Positions 24,311 to 24,935 of a stretch of 24,935 bases of DNA are shown here, piece by piece. Source of the DNA: Apostichopus californicus. Its lineage: Eukaryota; Echinodermata; Holothuroidea; Aspidochirotida; Stichopodidae. The DNA is taken from positions 1-24,935 of the forward strand of contig JAIPMN010045645.1 in assembly GCA_020650975.1 (NCBI GenBank), in the 5' to 3' direction. Every line of letters begins with the position of its first letter. Position 1 is the first letter of the stretch. Position numbers and translations under genes: made by a program. The notes beneath the pieces are model-generated. The model saw nothing but the letters and a program-made list of their open reading frames with translations, ran no database searches and was not told the origin of the DNA.

Positions 24311-24387
24311 TTACCTACCCACAAAAATGAAAGAGAGGAACGTCACTGGTCCCGTCTCACTCGGTCGGTTGCGCTTGCTACCAGATG

Positions 24388-24407
24388 TTGCGACTACGTT
24401 GTCGCAA
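24388..24407. repeat. Small inverted repeat in the ABCE1 upstream region
   Basis: TTGCGAC and GTCGCAA are perfect 7-bp arms around TACGTT. It lies in a locally CpG-richer part that may be the ABCE1 non-coding first exon. Confidence 0.5.
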
Positions 24408-24610
24408 TTGAATGTACAGTCAGTACGCTTGAATACCGGTCATCGCAAATTCAGAAGATTTTGCAATACGTTGGCCTACACTATGTGTTTGTGCAACCTT
24501 ATGTGTATTTCCTACACGTGGGTATGCAGTGCGTACAAACCATCAGAATGTATATGTCGCCACCAATTTGAACATTGTCTTCCGAAAGTTATGCGTCGTT
24601 TATCACTCAG

Positions 24611-24692
24611 TAAAACCATGGAGGTAAAAACAGATTTTACCTCCATGGTAAAACCAGGGAGTTGTTATAGAATAACAACTCCCTGGTAAAAC
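24611..24692. repeat. Twin 38-bp hairpin units
   Basis: Two perfect inverted repeats lie back to back. Unit 1 has 15-bp arms (24615-24629, 24635-24649) and a 5-base loop. Unit 2 has 16-bp arms (24653-24668, 24672-24687) and a 3-base loop. TAAAAC recurs at 24611, 24649 and 24687, exactly 38 bp apart. The outer arms are related (ACCATGGAG versus ACCAGGGAG) with matched changes on both sides; the inner arms differ. It is about 1 kb upstream of the ABCE1 start codon. Confidence 0.95.
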
Positions 24693-24699
24693 TAAAGAT

Positions 24700-24935
24700 A
24701 ATTCACCTTCCCGCCACCACACGTGACGTTTTGACATGCGCGGTGTCGCAGTGACATTTTTCCGTATAATGACGAAAGGAATATGATGAATTGTGCGTGA
24801 GAGTCGATATGAAGGGAAGGGGACCCGGACGCGAATATTTTTTTCCCAAACTGAACTGACACTGAAATTATTTCCTCGATTCTGATTGGCTCTCAGCGAG
24901 CACGTGATATACTTTAGTATTCAACATGAATCCCT
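24700..24935. promoter_or_regulatory. Possible promoter region with E-boxes and inverted CCAAT
   Basis: CACGTG occurs at 24720-24725 and 24901-24906. TTCCCGCC (E2F-like) lies at 24708-24715, and GATTGGC at 24884-24890 reads GCCAATC on the ABCE1 strand, a good NF-Y-type site. CpG is locally more frequent than in the introns. It could serve ABCE1 or a gene beyond the right edge. This is motif matching only. Confidence 0.35.

Noticed and set aside
24327-24689. 120-codon plus-strand ORF
   Set aside because: It starts in the likely ABCE1 non-coding first exon, runs through the twin hairpins and resembles no family.

Overview
The window is eukaryotic, spliced, AT-rich DNA that most resembles a marine deuterostome, probably an echinoderm. 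It holds two complete, highly conserved translation genes with canonical GT-AG introns of a few hundred bases to 2 kb. A CR1-like LINE fragment, a tRNA-derived SINE and CCTAGG-rich first introns fit that view. The species call is an inference; the gene calls rest on reading the exons directly.

Layout: (1) 1-957 is upstream sequence, with a possible divergent first exon of an unidentified gene at 406-501 (minus). (2) 985-6109 (plus) is MCTS1, six coding exons and 180 aa, with a degraded LINE 3' end in intron 2. (3) 6110-11195 is a 5 kb convergent intergenic region with the 3' UTRs of both genes, candidate poly(A) signals and several G- or C-runs. (4) 11196-23569 (minus) is ABCE1, fifteen coding exons and 600 aa, with all iron-sulfur and ATPase motifs. 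Its introns carry a SINE, pyrimidine-rich duplications, a direct-repeat-flanked insert, an AT-rich duplicated block and a 22-23 bp minisatellite. (5) 23582-24935 is ABCE1 upstream sequence with a probable 5' UTR intron, a pair of near-perfect hairpins and E-box/CCAAT-like sites.

Both genes act at the end of the translation cycle. ABCE1 splits post-termination ribosomes, and MCTS1 with its partner DENR clears tRNA from the remaining 40S subunit and supports reinitiation. They sit tail to tail. No operon-like, toxin, CRISPR or viral system is visible. The most unusual structures are the twin 38-bp hairpin units upstream of ABCE1 and the minisatellite in ABCE1 intron 2, whose every unit reads in sense as a pyrimidine tract followed by CAG.
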